Positions 1 through 9,258 of a stretch of 64,000 nucleotides of DNA are shown here, piece after piece; within the stretch, counting starts at the first letter, position 1, and every line of letters begins with the position of its first letter. The stretch is from contig NZ_CP031848.1 of NCBI RefSeq assembly GCF_003441595.1, positions 992,001-1,056,000 on the forward strand, written 5' to 3'. Under the pieces are notes generated by a model, which made no database searches, had not been told where the DNA came from, and saw only the letters and a list, made by a program, of their open reading frames with translations. Source of the DNA: Marinobacter sp. Arc7-DN-1. GTDB lineage: Bacteria > Pseudomonadota > Gammaproteobacteria > Pseudomonadales > Oleiphilaceae. The translations under genes were made by a program, and so were the position numbers.

Positions 1-3000
1 CACATAGGAGATCAGAACCGACAACTCCGGCCGGGTCAGCCCTTTTTTGTCCAGCTTGCGCTCAGACAGGGTTTCGTCATCCGGCAGGAATTCCAGAGCC
101 CGATTCAGCTTGCCCTCACTCTCAAAGGTGTTCATCAGTCGGCGGTATTCCTCCAGGCGCGTCGCCGCATCCTCGTTGGCAATACTGATGGCCTGGGTCT
201 GGCGGTAGTTGTTCTTAAGCACCAGCTCCGCCACATCGTCGGTCATTTCCTCAAGCATGATGTTGCGCTGCTTGCCGGTGAGATCACCCATGGCCACCAC
301 CCGGTTCAGCAGGATTTTCATGTTGACCTCATGGTCTGAACAATCAACGCCGCCGGAGTTGTCGATGAAGTCGGTATTCAGGCGCCCGCCCCTGAGGGCG
401 TACTCAATACGCCCGAGCTGGGTCAACCCCAGGTTACCGCCCTCGCCGACAACCTTGCAGCGCAGCTCCGAACCATTGATTCGAAGGCCATCGTTAGCTT
501 TATCGCCGACGTCGCTGTGGGATTCGCTTTTTGCCTTCACGTAGGTGCCGATACCGCCTACCCAGAGCAGATCCACCTGTGCCTTGAGAATATGGGATAT
601 CAGCATGTTCGGCGGCACCCGGTCCGGCTTGATGCCCAGCAGTTTTTTCATTTGCGGGCTGACAGGAATCGACTTGGCGTTCCGGCTGAACACCCCGCCG
701 CCTTTGGAGATAAGCTTGCTGTCATAGTCGGTCCATGCGGAACGGGGCAGCGCGAACAATCGTTTACGCTCTATATAACTCCGCTCCGGATCCGGGGTCG
801 GGTCGATAAAGATATGGACATGGTTAAAGGCAGCGACCAGTTTTGTTTTCTCCGAGGACAACAAGCCATTGCCGAAAACGTCGCCGCCCATGTCACCGAT
901 GCCGATGGCGGTGAATTCATCCAGCGCCGGGTTGATGCCCATCTCCCGGAAATGGCGTTCCACCGAGACCCAGGCCCCCCGGGCGGTAATGCCCATCTTC
1001 TTGTGGTCGTAGCCATTGCTGCCACCGGAGGCGAAGGCATCGCCCATCCAGAAGCCGTATTCGGCCGCCAGGCCATTGGCGATGTCCGAGAAGGTTGCCG
1101 TGCCCTTGTCTGCCGCCACGACCAGGTAATGGTCATCTTCATCGTGGCGGATCACCCGCTCCGGTGGGTGAATGCCGGCATCGACCAGATTGTCGGTAAC
1201 ATCCAGCAAACCACGGATAAAGGTTTTATAGGCTTCGATGCCCTCTGCCTGGAAGGCTTCCCGGTCCGTGGGGTCCGGTAGGCGTTTGGCAACAAAACCG
1301 CCTTTGGCGCCCACCGGAACGATCACCGCGTTCTTGACCTGCTGAGCCTTCACCAGGCCCAGAATCTCCGTACGGTAGTCCTCAAACCGGTCAGACCAGC
1401 GCAGGCCGCCACGGGCGACCTTGCCACCCCGGAGGTGCACACCCTCAACCCGCGGCGAATAGACGAAAATTTCGAACATTGGCAGCGGCAGGGGTACATC
1501 CGGAATCCTGGATGGATCGAATTTCACACTGATATAGGGTTTGGGGCCGCCCGCTTCATCCTGCTGGTAATAGTTGGTGCGCAGGGTGGCCTGGATCAGC
1601 TCCAGGAAAAGCCGTAGCACACGGTCTTCACTGAGATTTTCCACCTCTTCCAGACCCGCATTGAACTCGATCTCCAGCTTTTGCTGGGCCGCCTGGCATT
1701 TGCCCGGACTCTGGTACCGCTCCGGGTTGAAACGAACTTCGAAGAACTCCAGCAGCAGCTGCGTCAGCTCAACGTGGTTCACCAGCGTATTGGAGATAAA
1801 GGTCTGACTGTTGGAAAAACGGATCTGGCGCATATAACGGGCATAGGTCCGCAGAAGCGCAATCTGCCTCCAGCTCATGTATGAGGACAGCAGCATCCGG
1901 TTGAAGGCATCGTTTTCGGCCTCCCCGTACCAGACCCGTCGGAACAATTCCTCGAAAATCGGTCGGATACGATGAATGTCTACCACATCGCCGGTGTGAG
2001 CATGAAGGGTGAAATCGTGAATCCAGACTGTCTTGTTATGGCGGTCGGTCACCTCGAACGGATGCTCGCCAATGACACGGAAGCCCAGATTGTCGAAGAT
2101 CGGCATCACGTCTGAAAGGGGCAGCGGTTCGTCCGGATAGAATAACTTGAAATGCAGTGTGCTCTCATCCTCTTCCAGCGCCCGATAGAAGCTCATGGCA
2201 AGGTCGCCTTTGATGGCGGACGCCGAGATATGCTCAAGATCGATCGCAGCACGCCTGGCCGAGAACATGTCGGTATAGCTGGCCGGGAAGCCGCCGGCCC
2301 AGAGCCGGTAGAGCTCATTGCCCTGCTCTTCACCGTATGCCTCGCTCAGTGCCTCGGCGAGGCCGTCACGCCAGGATTGCGCCAGTTCAATGACTTTCTC
2401 ACGGATTTCGGCCGTTGGCAGCTGGCGGTTTTCAACCTGGGGTACACGGATGGTGAACTGGACCCGGGCCAGCACGGATTCCGAGAAATGGGTAACAAAC
2501 TCAACGTCCTCGGCGCCGAGCCGGTCAACCAGCACCTGCTCCACTTTCAGGCGAAGTTCGGTGTTGTAGATATCTCTCGGGAAAAACGCCAGGCAGGTCA
2601 CAAACTGGCCATAAACATCCTCCCGCATGAACAGCTCAATACGGCGGCGTTCCTGAATGTACAGGATGCTTTTGGCCACCTTCAGCAGCTCGTCCGGCTC
2701 GATCTGGAACAGCTCATCCCGGGGATAGAGGGTCAGAATCTGCTCCAGCTCCTTGCCGGCGTAGTCATCCCGGAGGAACCCGGAGCGCTTTATCACACTC
2801 TGGAATTTACGGCGGAGCAACGGAATCTCATCCGGCCGCTCGTTATAGACCCGGGCGGTATACAACCCCAGGAAGCGACGCTCGCCAACAACCTCACCCT
2901 TGCTGTCGAACTTCTTGACCGCGATATAGTCCGGGTAGGCCGGGCGGTGAACCCTTGAACGCTGGGCCGACTTGGCGAAGATAAAGATATCGTCGGTCCG

Positions 3001-3861
3001 GGTCATCTCATGCCGGGTGCGCTGGGGCAGCTCGTTTAGACGCACCCTGTCCGGCCGCTCGTTGTTGACTCTCAGGATACCCAGCTCGGAATTCTCGACC
3101 CGCCGGACCACCATTCCGCTCTTGTCTTTGGCAAAATCGTATTCGTCGTAACCCAGGAAGGTGAAGTGATCCCGTGCCAGCCACTCAAGAAACGCCCGGG
3201 CCTCCGCTTTCTGCTCGTCGTTGATACCGGCGGTGGTACTGTCCAGCTCCCCGATAATCTCGGTCACCTTCTCGGTCACCACCGGGAAATCGGATACTGC
3301 AATCCGGACTTCATGGAGCACGTTCTGCAGCGTGTCTTCCAGATCCCGGAGATCCTCGGGGTTACTGTGCCGGTCAATTTCCAGAACGATAAAGGCCTCA
3401 TAGGCGGATCCGGAGGTACTCTTTTTTGTGCTGTGCAGCTTCTTCAGTTTGCCTTCTTTGTCCCGCTCGACCTGAAGAATTGAGTGCTGGATCGAGTGAG
3501 TACCGATTTCGCGCTGATTAATGGCAATGCGCAGGGAATCAATCAGGAACGGCATATTGGGGTGCAGAATAAAAACGACAGTATGGGTCGACTCCCAGCC
3601 GTCGCTTTCCAGGTCCGGATTGAAAACCGCAACCGAGGTTTTTTCGGCGGAGCGCTTCTGCAGAAATTGCCAGGCCGCCAGTACGGCACCGTAGGTATCT
3701 GAGAATCGTCGGCTGACCAGCTCTTCCAGGGGGATGTGCGCATAATGCTGCTTGGCAAATTCGCTGATTCTTTTGGCTTCGGTTTTGGTAATCTTCTTTG
3801 CAAAGGCGTCAGCCAACTGTTCAAAGAACTGATCCTTGCTGGCCACTGTCAGCGCATTCAT
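1..3861 (-). CDS. gdhB: NAD-specific glutamate dehydrogenase, large type (partial)
   Basis: Large-class (about 180 kDa) NAD-glutamate dehydrogenase, which oxidatively deaminates glutamate to 2-oxoglutarate in the cytoplasm. From the ATG at 3861 (MNALTVASKDQF) 1287 codons stay open to the window edge. The family is about 1600 residues, so roughly the last 300 are outside the window. The N-terminal half is the long regulatory portion of this class. The catalytic core follows, with GGLRWSDR, VKNAVIVPVGAKGGF and later DFIDNSGGVDCSDHEVNMK, and then the start of the C-terminal helical region (LTRPELSVLISYV). It is divergent from the moxR operon across 165 bp. Seen: the motifs and the open frame. 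Inferred: the specificity, from family resemblance. Confidence 0.93.
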   Translation of the reverse strand, partial: MNALTVASKDQFFEQLADAFAKKITKTEAKRISEFAKQHYAHIPLEELVSRRFSDTYGAVLAAWQFLQKRSAEKTSVAVFNPDLESDGWESTHTVVFILHPNMPFLIDSLRIAINQREIGTHSIQHSILQVERDKEGKLKKLHSTKKSTSGSAYEAFIVLEIDRHSNPEDLRDLEDTLQNVLHEVRIAVSDFPVVTEKVTEIIGELDSTTAGINDEQKAEARAFLEWLARDHFTFLGYDEYDFAKDKSGMVVRRVENSELGILRVNNERPDRVRLNELPQRTRHEMTRTDDIFIFAKSAQRSRVHRPAYPDYIAVKKFDSKGEVVGERRFLGLYTARVYNERPDEIPLLRRKFQSVIKRSGFLRDDYAGKELEQILTLYPRDELFQIEPDELLKVAKSILYIQERRRIELFMREDVYGQFVTCLAFFPRDIYNTELRLKVEQVLVDRLGAEDVEFVTHFSESVLARVQFTIRVPQVENRQLPTAEIREKVIELAQSWRDGLAEALSEAYGEEQGNELYRLWAGGFPASYTDMFSARRAAIDLEHISASAIKGDLAMSFYRALEEDESTLHFKLFYPDEPLPLSDVMPIFDNLGFRVIGEHPFEVTDRHNKTVWIHDFTLHAHTGDVVDIHRIRPIFEELFRRVWYGEAENDAFNRMLLSSYMSWRQIALLRTYARYMRQIRFSNSQTFISNTLVNHVELTQLLLEFFEVRFNPERYQSPGKCQAAQQKLEIEFNAGLEEVENLSEDRVLRLFLELIQATLRTNYYQQDEAGGPKPYISVKFDPSRIPDVPLPLPMFEIFVYSPRVEGVHLRGGKVARGGLRWSDRFEDYRTEILGLVKAQQVKNAVIVPVGAKGGFVAKRLPDPTDREAFQAEGIEAYKTFIRGLLDVTDNLVDAGIHPPERVIRHDEDDHYLVVAADKGTATFSDIANGLAAEYGFWMGDAFASGGSNGYDHKKMGITARGAWVSVERHFREMGINPALDEFTAIGIGDMGGDVFGNGLLSSEKTKLVAAFNHVHIFIDPTPDPERSYIERKRLFALPRSAWTDYDSKLISKGGGVFSRNAKSIPVSPQMKKLLGIKPDRVPPNMLISHILKAQVDLLWVGGIGTYVKAKSESHSDVGDKANDGLRINGSELRCKVVGEGGNLGLTQLGRIEYALRGGRLNTDFIDNSGGVDCSDHEVNMKILLNRVVAMGDLTGKQRNIMLEEMTDDVAELVLKNNYRQTQAISIANEDAATRLEEYRRLMNTFESEGKLNRALEFLPDDETLSERKLDKKGLTRPELSVLISYV

Positions 3862-4026
3862 GGTCGACCTCAGTTAGTGTGAAATAAACGTAATCGCAGT
3901 ATCGTCACATAAGCATAGTCAAGCCCTTGATTTTTGCCGGCCAGACGCCAAAACTGCGGCAACTACCTACGCACGATACGGGTTTCTCCGGAAAAACCTC
4001 AAACAGAGAGGGAGCAGTCACTTCCA

Positions 4027-4989
4027 ATGTCGTTACAGCATACGTTCGGTGAGTTACGGGCACAGTTAGCCAAACGGATAATCGGGCAGGAAAAACTGGT
4101 GGATCGCCTGCTGATCGCCCTGCTCGCAGACGGTCACCTGCTTGTGGAAGGGGCTCCCGGCCTGGCTAAAACCACCGCCATCAAGGCCCTGGCAGAACAC
4201 CTGGAAGGGGATTTCCACCGAATCCAGTTCACTCCGGACCTGCTGCCGTCAGACGTCACCGGCAGCGAAATCTACCGGCCGGAAACGGGACAGTTTGAGT
4301 TCCAGCGCGGCCCCATTTTCCACAACCTGGTGCTTGCCGATGAGATCAACCGTGCGCCCGCCAAGGTGCAATCGGCGTTGCTGGAGGCCATGGGCGAGAG
4401 ACAGATCAGCGTGGGCATGCGCACCTTCGCTCTGGACCAGCCGTTCATGGTGATGGCCACCCAGAACCCGATTGAGCAGGAAGGCACCTATCCGCTGCCC
4501 GAAGCGCAACTGGACCGATTCCTGATGCACGTGGTCATCCATTACCCGTCGGCGGAAGCTGAGAAAGCCATTCTCCAGCTCGCCCGGAACGATTATCGGC
4601 AGGGCATGCCAAAGACAGACCTCCGCCTCACGGCCCAACAGGTTTTTGAGGCCCGGACGGAGGTGGCCGACATCTACATGGCAGAGGCTGTCGAGCAGTA
4701 CCTGCTCGCACTGGTTCTGGCGACCAGGGACCCGGCAGCCCTGGACCCGGAACTCGCCCGCTGGACCGCCTTCGGCGCCAGTCCCCGCGGCACTATCGCC
4801 CTGGATCGCTGCGCCCGAGCCCTGGCATGGCTTGATGGCCGCGACTATGTCACGCCCGACGACGTCCGGGCCATGGCCTTTGATGTGCTGCGCCACCGCA
4901 TTCTGCTGACCTTCGAGGCCGAGGCCGAAGGCATGACTGCAGACACCGTGATCGAGCGGCTGATCGAACGTGTTCCGGTGAGTGCCTGA
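4027..4989 (+). CDS. MoxR-family AAA+ ATPase
   Basis: Cytoplasmic MoxR-type AAA+ ATPase, thought to act as a chaperone together with VWA-domain partners, which are encoded just downstream here. The 320-residue protein has Walker A GAPGLAKT (residues 42-49), Walker B LVLADEIN (101-108) and the sensor-1 segment ATQNPIEQEGTYPLPEAQLD (from 144), the MoxR signature. I chose the ATG at 4027 because it gives the usual family N-terminus and is preceded by a GAGGGAG purine run. An in-frame start at 3934 would add 31 low-complexity residues. It is first in a tight operon (moxR, DUF58, DUF4381, VWA, VWA-TPR, BatD). The family call is secure; the target of the chaperone is unknown. Confidence 0.93.
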   Translation: MSLQHTFGELRAQLAKRIIGQEKLVDRLLIALLADGHLLVEGAPGLAKTTAIKALAEHLEGDFHRIQFTPDLLPSDVTGSEIYRPETGQFEFQRGPIFHNLVLADEINRAPAKVQSALLEAMGERQISVGMRTFALDQPFMVMATQNPIEQEGTYPLPEAQLDRFLMHVVIHYPSAEAEKAILQLARNDYRQGMPKTDLRLTAQQVFEARTEVADIYMAEAVEQYLLALVLATRDPAALDPELARWTAFGASPRGTIALDRCARALAWLDGRDYVTPDDVRAMAFDVLRHRILLTFEAEAEGMTADTVIERLIERVPVSA

Positions 4990-5026
4990 AACCGACGACG
5001 GAAGTAATTCACGGGAGCCGTCAGGA

Positions 5027-5968
5027 ATGCCGAACACCGACACAGCAACCTACATCAGGCTGGCGGATCTCATCCGCCTGCAGGCGGATGCCAGGGCATT
5101 GAAGCTGCCTTCGGCACGGCCGGCACGTTCCCGTCAGGCCGGCCTTCAGCGATCGCCCCAGCGGGGCCGGGGCATGGCCTTTGCCGAAGTCAGGCTATAC
5201 CAGCCCGGCGATGACATCCGCAGTATTGACTGGCGGGTAACCGCCAGGCGCCAGGCGCCGCATACCAAGCTCTACGAGGAAGAGCGGGAACGGCCGGTAC
5301 TGCTGTTGTGCGATCTTGGCCCGAGCCTGTTTTTTGCCAGTACCGGCGCCTTTAAACAGGTGCGCTGTGCCCAGCTTGCCGCTATCCTCGCCTGGCTGGC
5401 TCTCTGGTCCGGAGACCAGGTGGGGAGCATTGTCTTTAATGGTGAAACACTGAGCGTTCAGCGCCCGGCCCGGCGCAAGAAATCGGTACTACGGCTGCTG
5501 GATACCCTGGCGGAGCAGCAACACCGGGCGAGTCACGAACCGGCGCTGAATGAAGGTGCCAGCCAGGGCAGACTGGATACCGCCCTGACTGAGGCACGCC
5601 GGGTTGCCCATACCGGCAGCCGGATTTTCGTGATCAGCGATTTTCTGGAGATCTCCCCGGAGACCGGGAAACTGCTGGGCGCCCTGGCCCGCCACAATGC
5701 TGTCAGTGCACTTAGAGTTGTCGACCCCCTGGAAAGGGAATTACCAAAAACCGGGCGGTTCGCGGTAGCGGGCCCGGACGGCCCGGTCTGGTTTGATGCC
5801 GCCAATCCGCGCTTCCAGAGGGCCTGGCATGAGAAGGTGGCCAGCCATGAACGGCAGCTCGAAGACTGCTTCCGGACCTCTGGCGTTACTGCGGCAACTG
5901 TTTCGACCGGAGACGATCCAGCGGTGGCCCTGAAATCACTGCTCGGACCAGGGGGGCGAATCGGGTGA
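5027..5968 (+). CDS. DUF58 domain protein of the moxR/bat operon
   Basis: Cytoplasmic DUF58 protein of 313 residues, distantly VWA-like, normally encoded directly after moxR. The conserved DUF58 core is visible: GRGMAFAEVRLYQPGDDIR and SIDWRVTARRQAPHTKLYEE, followed by the strand PVLLLCDLGPSLFF. The ATG at 5027 is preferred (GGGAG about 10 bases upstream). A GTG at 4982 overlapping the moxR stop would add 15 residues and would also be translationally coupled. Its stop overlaps the GTG start of the next gene. The biochemical role of DUF58 is not established. Confidence 0.9.
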   Translation: MPNTDTATYIRLADLIRLQADARALKLPSARPARSRQAGLQRSPQRGRGMAFAEVRLYQPGDDIRSIDWRVTARRQAPHTKLYEEERERPVLLLCDLGPSLFFASTGAFKQVRCAQLAAILAWLALWSGDQVGSIVFNGETLSVQRPARRKKSVLRLLDTLAEQQHRASHEPALNEGASQGRLDTALTEARRVAHTGSRIFVISDFLEISPETGKLLGALARHNAVSALRVVDPLERELPKTGRFAVAGPDGPVWFDAANPRFQRAWHEKVASHERQLEDCFRTSGVTAATVSTGDDPAVALKSLLGPGGRIG

Positions 5969-6435
5969 ATCCGCAAGACCCGCTCAGCCAACTCAGAGAC
6001 ATTCACCTGCCCGGTCCTGGAGGTTTCTGGCCACCGGCGCCCGGCTGGTGGATTCTGGCCATTCTGGCGATCGCTCTTATCGCTGCAGTGACCTGGCTGA
6101 TCCTCAGGCGCAGGCGCAGGAACCGCTGGCTCCGGTCGGCACAGTCGGAACTGGCCATGCTGGAGCGCTCAGCGGCCCCCGATCCCCAATGGTTTGTGCA
6201 ACTGAATACGCTCCTGAAGCAGGCCGCCCGGGAACGATACCCTCAATCGCACCCGGAAGCCCTGACCGGTGATGCCTGGGTGGAATTCCTGTTAGCCACA
6301 GCCCCCGAACACCGGGTTGCCTCAAGACCGGTGACTGAGGCCCTGGTAGAAAGCGCCTGGCGGCCTTCGGTTTCAAGCGAGCCTGCTCAGGCACTGACAT
6401 TTGCCAGACTGTGGCTGGGAGGCCAGAAATGCTGA
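5965..6435 (+). CDS. DUF4381 membrane protein
   Basis: Small inner-membrane protein of the DUF4381 family, characteristic of proteobacterial moxR/bat operons between the DUF58 and VWA genes. The 156 residues begin with a conserved short N-terminus (LSQLRDIHLPGPGGFWPPAPG). One membrane span follows at about residues 28-47, then a basic stop-transfer run RRRRRNR and a helical cytoplasmic domain. The GTG start at 5965 overlaps the DUF58 stop by 4 bases, indicating coupled translation. The identity rests on position and the N-terminal pattern; its function is unknown. Confidence 0.85.
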   Translation: MNPQDPLSQLRDIHLPGPGGFWPPAPGWWILAILAIALIAAVTWLILRRRRRNRWLRSAQSELAMLERSAAPDPQWFVQLNTLLKQAARERYPQSHPEALTGDAWVEFLLATAPEHRVASRPVTEALVESAWRPSVSSEPAQALTFARLWLGGQKC

Positions 6436-7457
6436 ACCTTGCCTGGCCCTGGGTGTTGACTTTGGTCATCATTCCCCTGCTGCTTCAATGGCGCAAACCT
6501 CAGGGGCAGTCGGTGGATGCGCCGGTTCTGCCGGTTGGCCACTGGCTGTCAGACCTGCCCGGCGTCAGCCGCCGGGGCAACGCTGTGCCGCTGTGGCAGA
6601 AACTGCTGCTGCTCCTGATGTGGGTATTACTGGTCATTGCCCTGGCCCGGCCGCAGCACGTTGGCGAACAAACGCAGATGCCGGTGTCCGGCCGGGACCT
6701 GATGCTCGTGGTGGATATTTCTCCCAGTATGGATGAGCAGGACATGGTGCTTCAGGGCCGGAGCATTAACCGGCTGCAAGCTGTAAAGCGGGTCCTTGAT
6801 GACTTCATTTCCCGCCGCCAGGGCGACCGGCTGGGGTTGATCCTGTTCGGCACCGAACCCTACGTCCAGGCGCCCCTGACCTTTGACCTTGAAACCGTCA
6901 GAACCCTGATGCGGGAAGCCGGCCTCGGTATGGCCGGCCGTGCCACCGCCATCGGTGACGCCATTGGCCTTGCCACCAAGCGGCTCCGGGACAGACCCGA
7001 AGGCCAGCGAGTGATGGTGCTGCTCACTGATGGCGCCAACACCGCCGGCGAAATAACACCGGACAAGGCCACCGAGATTGCCACTGCCGCCGGCATTCGG
7101 ATTTACACCATCGGCATCGGCGCAGAGTCCATAGTGCAACGTGGCCTGTTGGGGTCGCGCCGCGTCAACCCGTCCCGCGATCTGGATGAGAGCCTGTTGA
7201 CCCGGATGGCCCAGCAGACCGGTGGCGAGTATTTCCGGGCCCGTAGCCTGCCGGAGCTTGAGCTCATCTATGAAAGCATTGATCAGCTGGAGCCCATCGA
7301 ACTGGAGGGCAAATACTACCGCCCTGTCACTGAACTCTATGCATGGCCCGCCGGCCTTGCGGTGGCCTTGTGGGGCATGTTGTTTCTGTACCGGCGGATG
7401 GGCCAGATAATGGCCACGCGTCGCCAGCAAAGAGAGGGGGAACCGGATGTTGGCTGA
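6429..7457 (+). CDS. batA: VWA-domain membrane protein (BatA-like)
   Basis: BatA-type von Willebrand factor A protein, anchored in the inner membrane. Of 342 residues, the N-terminus holds hydrophobic segments at about 5-20 and 57-75. The VWA domain then opens with the MIDAS motif DISPS at 96-100, with further metal-site segments TDGANT and GIGAES later. A C-terminal span (WPAGLAVALWGMLFLY) returns the chain to the membrane. The ATG at 6429 is chosen because GGGAGG lies 6 bases upstream; an earlier GTG at 6411 would bury that site. It overlaps the following VWA gene by 11 bases. Bat proteins have been linked to stress or oxygen tolerance, but the role here is inferred. Confidence 0.9.
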   Translation: MLNLAWPWVLTLVIIPLLLQWRKPQGQSVDAPVLPVGHWLSDLPGVSRRGNAVPLWQKLLLLLMWVLLVIALARPQHVGEQTQMPVSGRDLMLVVDISPSMDEQDMVLQGRSINRLQAVKRVLDDFISRRQGDRLGLILFGTEPYVQAPLTFDLETVRTLMREAGLGMAGRATAIGDAIGLATKRLRDRPEGQRVMVLLTDGANTAGEITPDKATEIATAAGIRIYTIGIGAESIVQRGLLGSRRVNPSRDLDESLLTRMAQQTGGEYFRARSLPELELIYESIDQLEPIELEGKYYRPVTELYAWPAGLAVALWGMLFLYRRMGQIMATRRQQREGEPDVG

Positions 7458-9258
7458 TTTTCACTTCCTGCGCCCGCTCTGGCTGCTGTTGGTTCTCCTG
7501 CTGCCATTGATGTATCTGGCGTTCCGCCAGTTACATCTGGGGGACAGCGGCTGGTCCCGGCTCATTCCGGCCCGCTTGCTGTCGCCTGTCATACGCCACG
7601 AAGGCACATCAGGCAGAACCTCGAAATCCCCTATGTTACCGGCTGCCATTGCCCTGGTCGTTCTGGCCACTGCCCTTGCCGGACCAGCATGGCGGGAAGC
7701 GCCTACCCCGCTTAAACAGCCGGGTGACAGCCTTGTGATTGCACTTGATCTCTCACTCTCCATGCTGGCAACAGACGTAGAACCCGACCGTCTGACCCGG
7801 GCCAAACGGAAAATCCGGGATATTCTCGCGGTACGGCAGGGCAGCCTGACCGGGCTGCTCGTGTACGCCGGTGATGCCCACGTGGTCACACCGCTGACCG
7901 ACGATACCAGAACCATTGAGGGCATGCTGGACGTGCTTGATCCGGTGATTATGCCAGCCACCGGCAATCGCGCTGACCTTGCCATCGCCAGGGCGGCCGA
8001 TCTGCTGACACAGGGTGCACCGGGTGACGGCCGGATTCTGATAATCACCGACCAGATCAGTGAACGCTATTGGCCTGAAATACGGGATACCCTGTCCGAA
8101 ACCGGATATGCGCTCAACAGCCTGGTTGTGGGAACCGAAGAAGGTGGCCCCATTCCCCTGGCCCGCCGCGGATTCATTCGTGAAAACGGCGAAATTGTGA
8201 TCAGCCGTGCCACCCCCGATGCCCTGTCGGAACTGGCCCGGAGCACCGGGGGCCAGAGCCACGAACTGACCCTCAACAACACCGATATTGAATCCCTTGA
8301 ACTCAGTCCGAAAGACACCGGTGGCTGGCAGGATACAAGTGCAGGGCTGACCGTCAGCCGCTGGCAGGATGACGGTTACTGGCTGCTCTGGCTGGCCGCC
8401 CCCCTGATTCTTCTGGGATGGCGCCGGGGCGCATTTACCGCCCTGGCTCTGGTACTTTTACCGGCGTTTCCACAGCCGGCAGCAGCCATGACCTGGGCCG
8501 ACCTTTGGCAGCGCCAGGATCAGAGAGCCCCCGAACTGATCCAGAACGATCCGAAGCAGGCAGCCGCCCGGCTGGATGATCCCGAATGGAAAGGCTCCGC
8601 ACTGTATCGGTCTGGCCAGTATGATGCGGCCGCCCAGGTCTTTTCCCGGGCCGAAGGGCCCCGCGCCAGTTACAACCGGGGCAACGCACTGGCCAGAGCC
8701 GGCAAACTCGAAGAGGCCCTCGCAGCTTATAATCATGCCCTGGCAGAGAGTCCGGATATGGAAGATGCCCGCCACAATCTGAAGATTGTCGAAGAATTAC
8801 TGAAGCAGAAAAATCAGGGCAATGGTGACAGTCAGAGCAACAAACAGAAAGACCCATCAGAATCCCCGGGCAGCGATGGCAACAAGCCGCAGGATAATCA
8901 AAGCCAGCCGGGAAACGATAAAAATCCCGGTGACTCTGGCAACGAGCAGCAGCAGAACTCCGGGAACAGCCAGCGTTCATCCGGGAACCGCGAAGAACCA
9001 GGCGAACAGAATCGCGAACCGGATAGGCAGAGGGATGAACAGGAGGGGCAGACTCCGGAACAGGTATCGGGAGAACAGGAGTCACAGACGAACCAGCCCC
9101 GGGCTCCTGCGCCGATTTCTGAAACACCCCTGACACAGAGCCAGGAGCAGTCGCTCAGACGGGTTCCCGATAACCCGGGCGGCCTGTTACAGCGCAAGTT
9201 TCTGCAACAGTATCAACAACGCCAGACTCCATCCGATGAGGGCGATACACCATGGTAA
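7447..9258 (+). CDS. batB: VWA-TPR fusion protein (BatB-BatC-like)
   Basis: A 603-residue inner-membrane protein that joins what are often two genes. Residues 1-80 contain two membrane spans and the VWA domain starts with the MIDAS motif DLSLS (101-105). After another hydrophobic block (about 310-350) come TPR repeats (SALYRSGQYDAAAQVFSRAE, YNRGNALARAGKLEEALAAY). The tail is very rich in Q, N, G, S and E (about 460-600), probably disordered and periplasmic. The VWA part matches BatB and the TPR part BatC. It overlaps batA by 11 bases and BatD by 7. The fusion is visible as one uninterrupted frame. Confidence 0.9.
   Translation: MLADFHFLRPLWLLLVLLLPLMYLAFRQLHLGDSGWSRLIPARLLSPVIRHEGTSGRTSKSPMLPAAIALVVLATALAGPAWREAPTPLKQPGDSLVIALDLSLSMLATDVEPDRLTRAKRKIRDILAVRQGSLTGLLVYAGDAHVVTPLTDDTRTIEGMLDVLDPVIMPATGNRADLAIARAADLLTQGAPGDGRILIITDQISERYWPEIRDTLSETGYALNSLVVGTEEGGPIPLARRGFIRENGEIVISRATPDALSELARSTGGQSHELTLNNTDIESLELSPKDTGGWQDTSAGLTVSRWQDDGYWLLWLAAPLILLGWRRGAFTALALVLLPAFPQPAAAMTWADLWQRQDQRAPELIQNDPKQAAARLDDPEWKGSALYRSGQYDAAAQVFSRAEGPRASYNRGNALARAGKLEEALAAYNHALAESPDMEDARHNLKIVEELLKQKNQGNGDSQSNKQKDPSESPGSDGNKPQDNQSQPGNDKNPGDSGNEQQQNSGNSQRSSGNREEPGEQNREPDRQRDEQEGQTPEQVSGEQESQTNQPRAPAPISETPLTQSQEQSLRRVPDNPGGLLQRKFLQQYQQRQTPSDEGDTPW

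Noticed and set aside
2152-2958. 268-codon plus-strand open frame
   Set aside because: It is antisense to the glutamate dehydrogenase catalytic region; the sense strand carries the conserved motifs.
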